A DNA stretch of 64,000 nt from WTFY01 sp965220895 (GTDB lineage Bacteria; Pseudomonadota; Gammaproteobacteria; UBA4575). Of the stretch, positions 17,208 to 24,950 are shown one piece after another. Both the position numbers and the translations under genes were made by a program. Every line of letters starts with the position of its first letter. Positions within the stretch are counted from its first letter, which is position 1. The notes below the pieces were generated by a model. The model saw nothing but the letters and a program-made list of their open reading frames with translations. It ran no database searches and was not told the DNA's origin. The stretch covers positions 620,001 through 684,000 of the forward strand of contig OZ244850.1 in NCBI GenBank assembly GCA_965220895.1. The letters are read 5' to 3'.

Positions 17208-17549
17208 ATGGCAATTAACATTGATGGTAAGGAAATCGAAACGACGGATTCCGGTTTTCTGGTGGACATTGGAGACTGGAGCGAAGCGGTCGCCGAAGCC
17301 ATTGCCCAGCAGGAAGACCTTGAGCTGACCGAAAGACACTGGGACGTCATCAAGTATCTCAGGGATGAGTTCATCAACAACAGCGGGAACCTGCCCAATA
17401 CCCGGAACATGGTCAAGACCATGGCCAAGACCTGGGGGGACAAGAAAGTAAACGCCAAGACCCTGTACGACCTGTTTCCCGGAAACCCCAGCAAGCAGGC
17501 AGGGCGTATCGGCGGACTGCCCGAAAGCCGGCGCAAGGGCGGTTATTGA
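17208..17549 (+). CDS. DsrC/TusE-family paralogue lacking both redox cysteines
   Basis: 113 residues starting MAINIDGKEIETTDSGFLVD. It is clearly DsrC-like (ELTERHWDVIKYLRDEFINN, then YDLFPGNPSKQAGRIGGLPE). The C-terminal arm reads AGRIGGLPESRRKGGY, with no cysteine at either DsrC position, and the whole protein has none. It therefore cannot carry sulfur. Known DsrC-like proteins without cysteines have been proposed as regulators. The start at 17208 has GAGGAG upstream; the longer frame overlaps the Cas6-like gene. It is the last gene of the accessory operon. Confidence 0.9.
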   Translation: MAINIDGKEIETTDSGFLVDIGDWSEAVAEAIAQQEDLELTERHWDVIKYLRDEFINNSGNLPNTRNMVKTMAKTWGDKKVNAKTLYDLFPGNPSKQAGRIGGLPESRRKGGY

Positions 17550-17560
17550 TTCAGCTCCGC

Positions 17561-17588
17561 GGGTGCAGAATGCGCCATGCCTGCACCC
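17561..17588 (+). terminator. Stem-loop after the cysteine-less DsrC gene
   Basis: Perfect 8-bp inverted repeat, GGGTGCAG (17561-17568) and CTGCACCC (17581-17588), with a 12-base loop, 12 bases past the stop codon. There is no clear T-run after it, so termination is likely but not certain. Confidence 0.4.
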
Positions 17589-17663
17589 CTTAGTGAATAC
17601 AGACAGCGGGCCATAGGGCTACTAGCGTATGGCAGGCTGGCTTAAACAGAGTGAGGATTTGAC

Positions 17664-17867
17664 GTGAGTTCCAAACAGGAAAAGATCCAGAAGCTGCTTG
17701 AGATGCAAAGGAAGTTCATCGAATTCGAGCAAACCGGGAAGTTGACGGCAGAAAGCTACTGGCTGCCGGGGAAAGGCTCAGAGCTGGAAGGCTTCAAAGA
17801 TGAGTATACGAAGGTTGCCATGAAAGTGGTTGACGATGCTCATGACGAAGTTGGCTCCAAACCCTAG
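17664..17867 (+). CDS. Small charged helical protein, 67 residues
   Basis: Not recognised. It reads MSSKQEKIQKLLEMQRKFIE at the start and ends DDAHDEVGSKP. Predicted to be mainly helical, with no cysteine and no membrane segment. The start is GTG at 17664, with GTGAGGA about 10 bases upstream. It lies downstream of the DsrC-like gene past a stem-loop. Codon use and the intact frame suggest a real gene. Function unknown. Confidence 0.55.
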   Translation: MSSKQEKIQKLLEMQRKFIEFEQTGKLTAESYWLPGKGSELEGFKDEYTKVAMKVVDDAHDEVGSKP

Positions 17868-18001
17868 ACCAGCCTACTAAAACCGTCCTTTTCTGTACCC
17901 GCCCCAGGCTGTAATGAAACCGGCCTGCAAGGGCATCGCGACCCGGCTCCCCCTGATGACTCTATCGGACCCGCCGACCAGCTCCCACGGGATCCGCGGT
18001 G

Positions 18002-18670
18002 TCAGGTCCCGCTCCACATGCGCACCAGGTTGAGATACACGTTGTCGACACGCCGGCTATCCTCACTATCCGGGTCTTTGCGCAACATTTTCTCACGTGT
18101 CTTGCCCAGCTGGTAAAGCAGCTCCCGCTGTTCGTAGCTCCTAACCAGGCTCTGCACCCAGGTCACGGCCACCAGTCGCTCGCCGCCTGTGACGCGAGTC
18201 ACCTGATGGCGCGTCGAGGCGGGATACAACACGGCGTCCCCTGCCGGGTATTTGATGGCCCGGCGACCGAAGGGGGCGCCTATCACCAGTTCCCCGCCTT
18301 CATATTCCTCAGGCGAATTCAAAAATACGGTAACGGCAATATCCGAGCGATAGCGGTTGTCTTCCCCCATCACGGGGTCATCCATGTGCTCCCCGTACGC
18401 CATGCCCTGGCCGTATCGCACGTAAAAGGGAACCGCAACGCGGTGCGGAAGGGCTGCAATCTTGTATTCAGGATGGCGCACCAGGTTGCCCATGACCATA
18501 CGGTTGAGCTCGGAAATCGTTTTTTCACTGCAGACCTCTTCGTTGTTTTTCACCTGCCGGGCGGAAGGCCCGGCCGAAAGCCTGCCGTCCTGGAATTCGG
18601 CATCGGCAAGTAATTCGCGTACCCGGTGAAGCTCCTGGCCGCCGAGAACGTGTTTGACTTGTGTCACCAT
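18002..18670 (-). CDS. PKHD-type Fe(II)/2OG hydroxylase (PiuC-like)
   Basis: 222 residues. The iron site is visible as H-x-D in YGEHMDDPVMG and the distal His in YPASTRHQVTRVTGGERLVA. N- and C-terminal parts (VKHVLGGQELHRVRELLADA; QLGKTREKMLRKDPDSED) match PiuC/YbiX proteins, often found beside TonB-dependent iron receptors. Here no receptor is adjacent; one lies at 55496. It converges on the 67-residue gene. The 133 bp between them (17868-18001) hold nothing I can name. Confidence 0.85.
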   Translation of the reverse strand: MVTQVKHVLGGQELHRVRELLADAEFQDGRLSAGPSARQVKNNEEVCSEKTISELNRMVMGNLVRHPEYKIAALPHRVAVPFYVRYGQGMAYGEHMDDPVMGEDNRYRSDIAVTVFLNSPEEYEGGELVIGAPFGRRAIKYPAGDAVLYPASTRHQVTRVTGGERLVAVTWVQSLVRSYEQRELLYQLGKTREKMLRKDPDSEDSRRVDNVYLNLVRMWSGT

Positions 18671-18743
18671 TGTTTGAATACTCGAACCCGGTTACATTGG
18701 CATGCAGTGAATCTGCGAAGCCCCCCGATGATACTGAAGGGAA

Positions 18744-18927
18744 TTATGTAGCAAAATCCGCATGAAGACACACCGCACCATCCGTTACCGTCTGCACCCC
18801 AGCTCCCGCACTAAGGCCCATAAGCTGCACGGCACAGCTGATGGGGCCACTGGACGTGGAGGTGGCAGCATCAGCTGGCCTGGGAAGCGTCAAACGGGTA
18901 GTGAACCTCCTGTGGATTTTGCTACAT
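18744..18927 (+). mobile_element. 184-bp internally deleted TnpB element (non-autonomous)
   Basis: This element keeps about 80 bp of the 5' end of a tnpB gene and 85 bp of its 3' end, joined directly. The 3' block (18843-18927) matches the 3' end of the full element (20478-20562) with nine mismatches by my count. Its ends are inverted repeats: ATGTAGCAAAATCCGC at 18746-18761 and GTGGATTTTGCTACAT at 18912-18927, pairing at 15 of 16. Many differences from the full copy in the 5' block are at third codon positions, so it derives from a related element rather than from a recent deletion of the neighbour. Confidence 0.8.
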
Positions 18928-18929
18928 GA
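18762..18929 (+). pseudogene. tnpB remnant, in-frame fusion of first and last codons
   Basis: 55 codons from ATG to TGA. The start reads MKTHRTIRYRLHPSSRTKAH, as in the intact TnpB, then passes at GTADGATGRGGG straight into the C-terminal end (PGKRQTGSEPPVDFAT). RuvC residues and zinc finger are gone, so it has no nuclease. The frame is kept across the junction. Any peptide is probably meaningless; the RNA end may matter more. Confidence 0.75.
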
Positions 18930-19261
18930 TCTCTTTTTCCATACTGAAAGTCACAATCGATGAGAAAACCTTTTCCCTGCGAGTCGAGCATGAAATGATG
19001 CAGGACGCCCAAGATATATTTCAGAAAATGGATTCGGACATGGACCGGGGCTGGCAGATGAGCCGCACCTGGGTGGATTGTCCCAACGACCTGCAACGCT
19101 GCCAGATAGCTGCGGATAAAATGCTGACTGCGATACAGCAGGAGAGAACGGCAACCGTAGGGCTGATGGCGGCCTACATCGTCAACAGGATGCCCGGGAT
19201 TCAAGCCCTGGACATCGACACTTCGGGCGACATGACCCTGACCGAGCTGGTCATGATCTGA
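18926..19261 (+). CDS. Hypothetical protein, 111 residues, start overlaps mini-TnpB element
   Basis: Not recognised. It begins MISFSILKVTIDEKTFSLRV, contains a central acidic and polar part (DIFQKMDSDMDRGWQMSRTW, DCPNDLQRCQIAADKMLTAI) and ends LDIDTSGDMTLTELVMI. There is no signal peptide. The ATG uses the last two bases of the mini-element plus one flanking base, so the insertion may have supplied the present start codon or trimmed an older N-terminus. The tnpB element follows 53 bases after its stop. Confidence 0.6.
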   Translation: MISFSILKVTIDEKTFSLRVEHEMMQDAQDIFQKMDSDMDRGWQMSRTWVDCPNDLQRCQIAADKMLTAIQQERTATVGLMAAYIVNRMPGIQALDIDTSGDMTLTELVMI

Positions 19262-19313
19262 ACCGAATCCGCCCGGATGCGCCCGCGCATCAGGTAGCAT
19301 GGCATATCGAATG

Positions 19314-20562
19314 TTATGTAAGGAAATTATATACTTACAGCCCGCAATGAAGACGCATCGTACCATACGCTATCGCTTGCACCCCGGTTCCCGCACCAAG
19401 GCCCACAAGCTGCAGGGCACGGCCGAGGCTTGCCGATTCACATGGAACCACTTCGTTGGCAAGCTCAGGGATGACTACAAATGGTCTGGCCGATGTGATC
19501 CGCGCTGGTACAGCCTTAACAAGTTGTTTGCCCTCTGGCGCAAACACCAGGAGCCGTGGTTGCAAGACTACTCTTGCGCCATCGTGCGCCTGTCTTTAAA
19601 GCCCATCGCGACAGCCTACAAGCAGTTCTGGAAAGGGGAAGGCGGCCTTCCTCGCTTCAAGCCTCAGTACGACCATGTGCCCTCGTTCCCGCTGGGGGCA
19701 GGGATGTTCAAGCTGCAGGGCAAGTCCCTGCACATCCAGCGCATCGGCCAGGTCAAGCTCCGAGGTCACAATCCATATACCAATGCCAAACCTGTATCCG
19801 GCACGATCAAGCGTGAAGCCACGGGCTGGTATGCCTACATCGTGTACGAAGTCGAGATCACGAAGAAGCCTGAAAGCATCAAGGCTGTGGGCATCGACCG
19901 CAACGTCGGTCAGGTCGCCCGGTCCGACGGCGTGGTGCACTACTCGCCTGATCTAGAGAAGCTGGAAGCCCGGAAGCGGAGGTATCAGCGCATGATGGCC
20001 AGGCGCCAGCGCGGCAACAGAAAACAGGGCATCAAGCCATCCAACCGGTACCTGAAAGCCAGGAATCTCCATGCCCGCACTCACCAGAAGATCACACAGG
20101 CACGCACCGACTGGTGCCACAAGGTCTCAAGGGAAATTGCAGACGACTATACTCTGGTCTACCTGGAAGACTTGGATACAAGAGGCATGACGGCCTCGGC
20201 CAAGGGTACGAAAGGGCATCCCGGCCAACATGTGAAGCAGAAGGCCGGGCTGAACCGGGCAATTCTCAACTCGGAATGGTACAAGCTGGAGCACTGCCTC
20301 GGCTACAAGGCGAGCGTGATGAAGGTCAATCCTGCGTACACCAGCCAGACCTGCCATGCGTGCGGACACACCGACGAGAAGAACAGAAAGACCCGGGCCT
20401 GGCATGAGTGTGTGGCCTGTGGCTATCGGGATCATGCGGATCACAATGCTGCATTGAATATACTGGCCTTCGGGAATGGGGCCGCTGGACGTGGAGGTGG
20501 CGGGGTTACCCGGCCTGGGAAGCGTCAAACGGGTAGTGAACCTCCTGCGGGTTTTGCTACAT
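19314..20562 (+). mobile_element. IS200/IS605-group element with TnpB only
   Basis: The element spans from a TTATGTA-containing left end to the right end GTTTTGCTACAT and carries one gene, tnpB. No tnpA transposase is present in the window, as in IS1341-type elements that must be moved in trans. The right end is shared with the mini-element at 18744. Exact ends are estimated by comparing the two copies. It lies directly upstream of dsrL. Confidence 0.7.
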
Positions 20563-20564
20563 AG
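19347..20564 (+). CDS. tnpB: TnpB RNA-guided endonuclease
   Basis: 405 residues from the ATG at 19347 (MKTHRTIRYRLHPGSRTKAH); the frame also allows 19299, but the mini-element copy supports the shorter start. RuvC motifs are complete: Asp in AVGIDRNVGQVARSDG, Glu in LVYLEDLDTRGM and Asp in YRDHADHNAALNIL. The zinc finger is TCHACGHTDEKN with HECVACGYRD. All catalytic residues being intact, it could be an active guided nuclease. TnpB uses an RNA made from the 3' end of its own element. The gene ends within the right end of the element. Confidence 0.92.
   Translation: MKTHRTIRYRLHPGSRTKAHKLQGTAEACRFTWNHFVGKLRDDYKWSGRCDPRWYSLNKLFALWRKHQEPWLQDYSCAIVRLSLKPIATAYKQFWKGEGGLPRFKPQYDHVPSFPLGAGMFKLQGKSLHIQRIGQVKLRGHNPYTNAKPVSGTIKREATGWYAYIVYEVEITKKPESIKAVGIDRNVGQVARSDGVVHYSPDLEKLEARKRRYQRMMARRQRGNRKQGIKPSNRYLKARNLHARTHQKITQARTDWCHKVSREIADDYTLVYLEDLDTRGMTASAKGTKGHPGQHVKQKAGLNRAILNSEWYKLEHCLGYKASVMKVNPAYTSQTCHACGHTDEKNRKTRAWHECVACGYRDHADHNAALNILAFGNGAAGRGGGGVTRPGKRQTGSEPPAGFAT
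20478..20562 (+). ncRNA. Putative omega RNA scaffold at the tnpB right end
   Basis: An 85-base block at the 3' end of tnpB is kept in both the full element and the mini-element (18843-18927), even though the rest of the gene is lost there. In studied TnpB systems the guide RNA scaffold covers this same place and the guide is the sequence just after the right end. GC-rich repeats such as GTGGAGGTGGC and GAACCTCCTGCGGG could pair. The RNA itself is inferred, not seen. Confidence 0.4.
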
Positions 20565-20690
20565 ATTCCCCTAAAGTTATATTCTCGTGCCCGGAAATTT
20601 CCTTATAATCGGGAATTCTTATATGCCTAATCGATTCAAATCGACCCGAATCACTGGGGTTGAGACGCCTGTTTTGGGAGGAAGTGGATA

Positions 20691-22616
20691 ATGGAAGAAA
20701 AGCTCACTTTTCGACGCTATGAGGATGGCGACCATGTCACGACGCAATGGAGCAAGGACGTTGTGCAAAATGGGTTGTCCGAGATCTGCCCGACCTACGT
20801 TCACCGAACCCCCCCGTGCCAGGCAAGCTGCCCCTCCGGCCACGACATTCGCGGCTGGCTTTCCATTGTCAGGGGTATAGACAAACCGGTAGGCGACATG
20901 ACCTGGCAGGAGCATGCCTTTCGCCGCATGACCATGTCCAATCCATTCCCGTCCGTGATGGGGCGCGTGTGCCCTGCCCCGTGTGAGGACGGCTGCAACC
21001 GCAACGAAGTCGAAGAAGCCGTAGGCATCAATGCCGTGGAGCAGTACGTAGGGGACTGGGCCCTGGACCAGAACCTGACCTATTCGGTACCCGAGCACGA
21101 CAGCGGCAAGAAGGTTGCGATTGTAGGTGGTGGATGCGCGGGCCTGACTGCGGCCTATTTCCTACGCCAGAAAGGCCATGCCTGCACAGTTTTTGATGAA
21201 TATGACCAGCTCGGTGGCATGATGGTATTCGGCATCCCGGGATACCGTACACCGCGTTCCGTGCTGGAAGGCGAGATCAATCGCATCATCGACATGGGCG
21301 TGGAAGTAAAACTGAACACCCGTGTTGGCACGGATGTCTCGGTCGAGGAACTGGAACGTGACTACGATGCCGTGTTCTGGGGTATCGGTGCCGTTTCCGG
21401 AAAGAAACTGCCGATCCCGGGTGGTGATGCACCGAATGTCGTGGACGGCATGTCCTACCTGCGCGCATTCAACGAGGATCGCCTGAAATACATCAGCGGC
21501 CGAATTCTTGTGATCGGTGCAGGAGATACGGCGATGGACGTGCTGGCGGTAGCCAGGCGCATCGGCAACATCAACAGTGTGACCGTGAAAGACCGCCCGG
21601 AAAGTGTGATCCTGGGGCACACCGTGCATGATGTGGCAAGTGTGGCCAAGCGTACCGGGGCGGATGTATGGGTCGTCTACCGGCGTCCGATCTCAGAAGC
21701 ACCTGCTACCAAGCATGAACTGGACGCGGTGATTCGCGAAGGTGTGGAAATCCATGACGGGCTGTCCCCTGTTGAGGTGATCCTGGACGAAGACGGCCGG
21801 GCCAAGGCGCTGCGAGTGGTTCCCGTGGAACTGGTTGACGGCAAGCTGGAACCCAAGGAAGGCGAGGAATTTGACATTGAATGTACACTGATCGTCAGCG
21901 CGACCGGCCAGACCGGAGACTATACGGGCATCGAGGAATTCGACAACGGGTGGGGCCTGATGAATGCAGACAAGGTCTACCAGGTGGAAGGCAAGCCCGG
22001 GCATTTTGTCGCCGGCGATGCAGTCAACCCGCACCTGCTGACCACAGCCATCGGCCAGGCCTCGATTGCCGCAGAAGGCCTGCATCACTACTTGATGGAT
22101 CAGGAAATCCCTTCACGCCCCAAGATCGACACCCATCATTTCAAGCTTCTGGAAGAGCTGCGCGTGCGTGAACTTGAGCCTGCGGCTTACGAAATTCACG
22201 AAGCCTGGGGTACGGACACGGCAGAATTCGCGATCCACAACTACGAGGACCGTTCAGCCACCGAGATCGCGACCCACGACCAGTTGCACATGGCCTATTT
22301 CGAGCACGAGCCCATGAATCGCCGTGATGAGGCCAACATCACAGCGGACAAGGTGCTGAACAATTTCCAGGAAAGATTTTCCGCCCTAGAAGAACAAAAA
22401 ACGATCGATGAAGCAGCCCGCTGCATGAGTTGCGGCATGTGCTTCGAGTGTGACAACTGCGTAGTTTATTGTCCGGAAGACGCCATTTTCCGGGTCAAGA
22501 AAGATCAGCGTGCGATGGGCCGTTACGTCGACACCGATTACGACAAGTGCGTGGGCTGTCACATCTGTGCCGATGTCTGCCCGAGCGGCTACATCAAGAT
22601 GGGATTGCACTACTAG
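20691..22616 (+). CDS. dsrL: DsrL, iron-sulfur flavoprotein NAD(P) oxidoreductase
   Basis: 641 residues, related to the small subunit of glutamate synthase. N-terminal cluster cysteines are in PPCQASCPSGHDIRGW and CPAPCEDGCNRNE. FAD site: VAIVGGGCAGLTAAYFLRQK. NAD(P) site: ILVIGAGDTAMDVLAVARR. The C-terminal ferredoxin domain has CMSCGMCFECDNCVVYCP and CVGCHICADVCPSGYIKM. DsrL is thought to accept electrons released at DsrAB and pass them to NAD(P). In Allochromatium it lies between dsrK and dsrJ; here it is about 5.7 kb upstream of dsrA, on the other strand and just behind a TnpB element. GGAGGAAGTGG precedes its ATG. Confidence 0.95.
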   Translation: MEEKLTFRRYEDGDHVTTQWSKDVVQNGLSEICPTYVHRTPPCQASCPSGHDIRGWLSIVRGIDKPVGDMTWQEHAFRRMTMSNPFPSVMGRVCPAPCEDGCNRNEVEEAVGINAVEQYVGDWALDQNLTYSVPEHDSGKKVAIVGGGCAGLTAAYFLRQKGHACTVFDEYDQLGGMMVFGIPGYRTPRSVLEGEINRIIDMGVEVKLNTRVGTDVSVEELERDYDAVFWGIGAVSGKKLPIPGGDAPNVVDGMSYLRAFNEDRLKYISGRILVIGAGDTAMDVLAVARRIGNINSVTVKDRPESVILGHTVHDVASVAKRTGADVWVVYRRPISEAPATKHELDAVIREGVEIHDGLSPVEVILDEDGRAKALRVVPVELVDGKLEPKEGEEFDIECTLIVSATGQTGDYTGIEEFDNGWGLMNADKVYQVEGKPGHFVAGDAVNPHLLTTAIGQASIAAEGLHHYLMDQEIPSRPKIDTHHFKLLEELRVRELEPAAYEIHEAWGTDTAEFAIHNYEDRSATEIATHDQLHMAYFEHEPMNRRDEANITADKVLNNFQERFSALEEQKTIDEAARCMSCGMCFECDNCVVYCPEDAIFRVKKDQRAMGRYVDTDYDKCVGCHICADVCPSGYIKMGLHY

Positions 22617-22677
22617 CTGCAACCATCCAGCAACAGCTGCCCACACAGGCAGCCCTGCCAGGCGCCAGCAGGCAGTC

Positions 22678-23016
22678 TCAGGCCACGCTTCCGAACCCTT
22701 TGTCCACTGCACCGGTGGGTACATGCAGGCCTGCTATCCTGCAACCCTGGGCTACGGGCCCACCCGGAAACAAGTCGTACAGGTACTTCATTCCGCCTTT
22801 GTAGTGGAACTTCTCTTCCAACGCATCATGCAGTTCACGCATGTTGATCATGTTGATGTCGTGTCTTGAGTAGTACCCCTGCAATGCATGCAGCAGTTCA
22901 AAATGGTCATCCGTCAAGGTGATCCCTTCCTCGACCGCAACTTTCTTGGCATCTTCATCGGACCAGTCGTCTGACATGAAAAACCGTTCGTAGTTATCCG
23001 CTTTCTGGACTGTCAT
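22678..23016 (-). CDS. DsrC/TusE-family paralogue with only the internal cysteine
   Basis: 112 residues. The DsrC core is clear (TLTDDHFELLHALQGYYSRH, YLYDLFPGGPVAQGC). The arm reads GCRIAGLHVPTGAVDKGFGS: the internal Cys is kept, but the penultimate Cys that carries sulfur is Ala, and the tail is extended by about seven residues. It cannot form the DsrC intramolecular disulfide. It converges on dsrL, with 61 bases between the stops. It could be a regulator or a partial carrier. The 111-bp gap to the CRISPR array (23017-23127) has no gene. Confidence 0.88.
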   Translation of the reverse strand: MTVQKADNYERFFMSDDWSDEDAKKVAVEEGITLTDDHFELLHALQGYYSRHDINMINMRELHDALEEKFHYKGGMKYLYDLFPGGPVAQGCRIAGLHVPTGAVDKGFGSVA

Positions 23017-23127
23017 GAGGCCTCACCTCCTTGAAGAAAATAACGGTTTCTTGTGCCTGAATTGTACCATGCCCGGCATCGTTCTTGAGGGCTGAGCGTT
23101 GCCACATGAGACAAGCCTGAAGCATAT

Positions 23128-24552
23128 GTTGTCTTAGCACCACCTATTCCTGAGTGGTAAGCTACAGGTCCTGCAATGGATTTGATCCGGGTTGTTGTCT
23201 TAGCACCACCTATTCCTGAGTGGTAAGCTGCCCGGAGCCATCGAACTTGCAACATGGACGTTGTCTTAGCACCACCTATTCCTGAGTGGTAAGCTGTTAA
23301 AAAGATTTGGCTTGATCACAATGTAGTTGTCTTAGCACCACCTATTCCTGAGTGGTAAGCTTAGTGTTAATCAATTATGTGCAAGGCTACAGTTGTCTTA
23401 GCACCACCTATTCCTGAGTGGTAAGCTAATGGCGAGAATGAACGTAAAAGACCTGAAGTTGTCTTAGCACCACCTATTCCTGAGTGGTAAGCTATTGCTG
23501 AACGAAAAAGGCAAGAGCGCTGAGTTGTCTTAGCACCACCTATTCCTGAGTGGTAAGCTTATTCAAATCATAGGTTGAACACACAGAACGTTGTCTTAGC
23601 ACCACCTATTCCTGAGTGGTAAGCTACGCGTATGGCAGGATCGCATGACGGTAAAGTTGTCTTAGCACCACCTATTCCTGAGTGGTAAGCTCTCATCTTG
23701 GATACGCCGATGATATTGTCAGGTTGTCTTAGCACCACCTATTCCTGAGTGGTAAGCTCTCTGCGACCTTGAGGATCGCCATGATTGCGTTGTCTTAGCA
23801 CCACCTATTCCTGAGTGGTAAGCTCGATGCCATGCGCCACGGCTTTCTGCTTCGGTTGTCTTAGCACCACCTATTCCTGAGTGGTAAGCTCTCATCTTGG
23901 ATACGCCGATGATATTGTCAGGTTGTCTTAGCACCACCTATTCCTGAGTGGTAAGCTTTAACTCTCGACCGCCAAGATGGTTTGGCAAGTTGTCTTAGCA
24001 CCACCTATTCCTGAGTGGTAAGCTCACGACCGGCCACGTTGATTACCTCTGTAAGTTGTCTTAGCACCACCTATTCCTGAGTGGTAAGCTTAAATGCACT
24101 GTAATAATACGACCCTTAGCGTTGTCTTAGCACCACCTATTCCTGAGTGGTAAGCTATTGCCAAGAATATTCAGGAGGTTAATGAAGTTGTCTTAGCACC
24201 ACCTATTCCTGAGTGGTAAGCTGTTCCATTACTTCACACCTTTTCCACTGAAGTTGTCTTAGCACCACCTATTCCTGAGTGGTAAGCTGTATTCATAATG
24301 AGGAAGTTGTAGATAATAGTTGTCTTAGCACCACCTATTCCTGAGTGGTAAGCTTTTACAGTTGATTGTATCTCAGTTTTATCAGTTGTCTTAGCACCAC
24401 CTATTCCTGAGTGGTAAGCTACGCTGGGTAAAAATACCACCCTGGTCCGTGTTGTCTTAGCACCACCTATTCCTGAGTGGTAAGCTAGTTGCTGAAAAAG
24501 GCATCAAACAACTTACGTTGTCTTAGCACCACCTATTCCTGAGTGGTAAGCT
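23128..24552 (+). CRISPR. Type II-C CRISPR array, 22 repeats and 21 spacers
   Basis: Twenty-two 36-bp repeats that begin GTTGTCTTAGCACC and end GAGTGGTAAGCT. I saw no difference among them, including the last. Eighteen spacers are 30 bp and three are 31 bp. Spacers 9 (23692-23722) and 12 (23891-23921) are identical, starting CTCATCTTGGATACGCC. Plus-strand transcription is inferred from the GTTGT 5' end and from the tracrRNA gene upstream of cas9, whose anti-repeat lies on the minus strand. The TGGTAAGCT repeat end loosely resembles an extended -10 box, as in type II-C arrays where each repeat carries a promoter. Confidence 0.98.
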
Positions 24553-24589
24553 ACCGACGTGATAAACTGTTGATTTGGCGAGTAAATTG

Positions 24590-24615
24590 GCTGGTTCCCA
24601 TGGAGGGGAACCAGC
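24590..24615. terminator. 10-bp perfect hairpin between array and cas2
   Basis: GCTGGTTCCC at 24590-24599 and GGGAACCAGC at 24606-24615 with a six-base loop. It touches the cas2 stop codon and lies 37 bases beyond the last repeat. It can end transcripts from either side, though neither side has a strong T-run. Confidence 0.45.
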
Positions 24616-24950
24616 TAAAACAAGTAAAATTGGTTGGGTTCTTGGTTGGTTTTTCTCCTTTTTTGAGCATAATATCGCCTCATATTTGAGAACTGCTTAT
24701 CAGTAATACACAGAACATCAACCTTGCCGCCCGGTGGTAACAAAGGCACGATTCTGTGACTTATCGCGTTCGCCTTCTCGCCTGAGGAGCAGTATTTTAG
24801 ATACACAGAAAACTGTGACATCTCGAATCCGAGGTCAAGAAGGCTGTTTCGGAACTTGGCTGCCTGTTTGCGTTCCTTCTTGGTAACCACCGGTAAATCG
24901 AACATCACGAATAGCCACATGATGCGGTATGGACTAAGGCCATCACTCAT
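24615..24950 (-). CDS. cas2: Cas2, CRISPR adaptation protein
   Basis: 111 residues with the Cas2 core: MWLFVMFDLPVVTKKERKQA carries the conserved Asp, then LLDLGFEMSQFSVYLKYC and KVDVLCITDKQF. Cas2 forms the integrase scaffold with Cas1. Its start overlaps the cas1 stop by 4 bases. Cas1 and Cas2 insert new spacers into the array beside them. Confidence 0.95.
   Translation of the reverse strand: MSDGLSPYRIMWLFVMFDLPVVTKKERKQAAKFRNSLLDLGFEMSQFSVYLKYCSSGEKANAISHRIVPLLPPGGKVDVLCITDKQFSNMRRYYAQKRRKTNQEPNQFYLF

Noticed and set aside
23013..24440. Minus-strand frames with repeated AYHSGIGGAKTT peptides
   Set aside because: These are translations of the CRISPR repeats, not proteins.
24590..24615. 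Hairpin as a certain cas2 terminator
   Set aside because: The stem is perfect but neither strand has a good T-run, so only a low-confidence call was kept.
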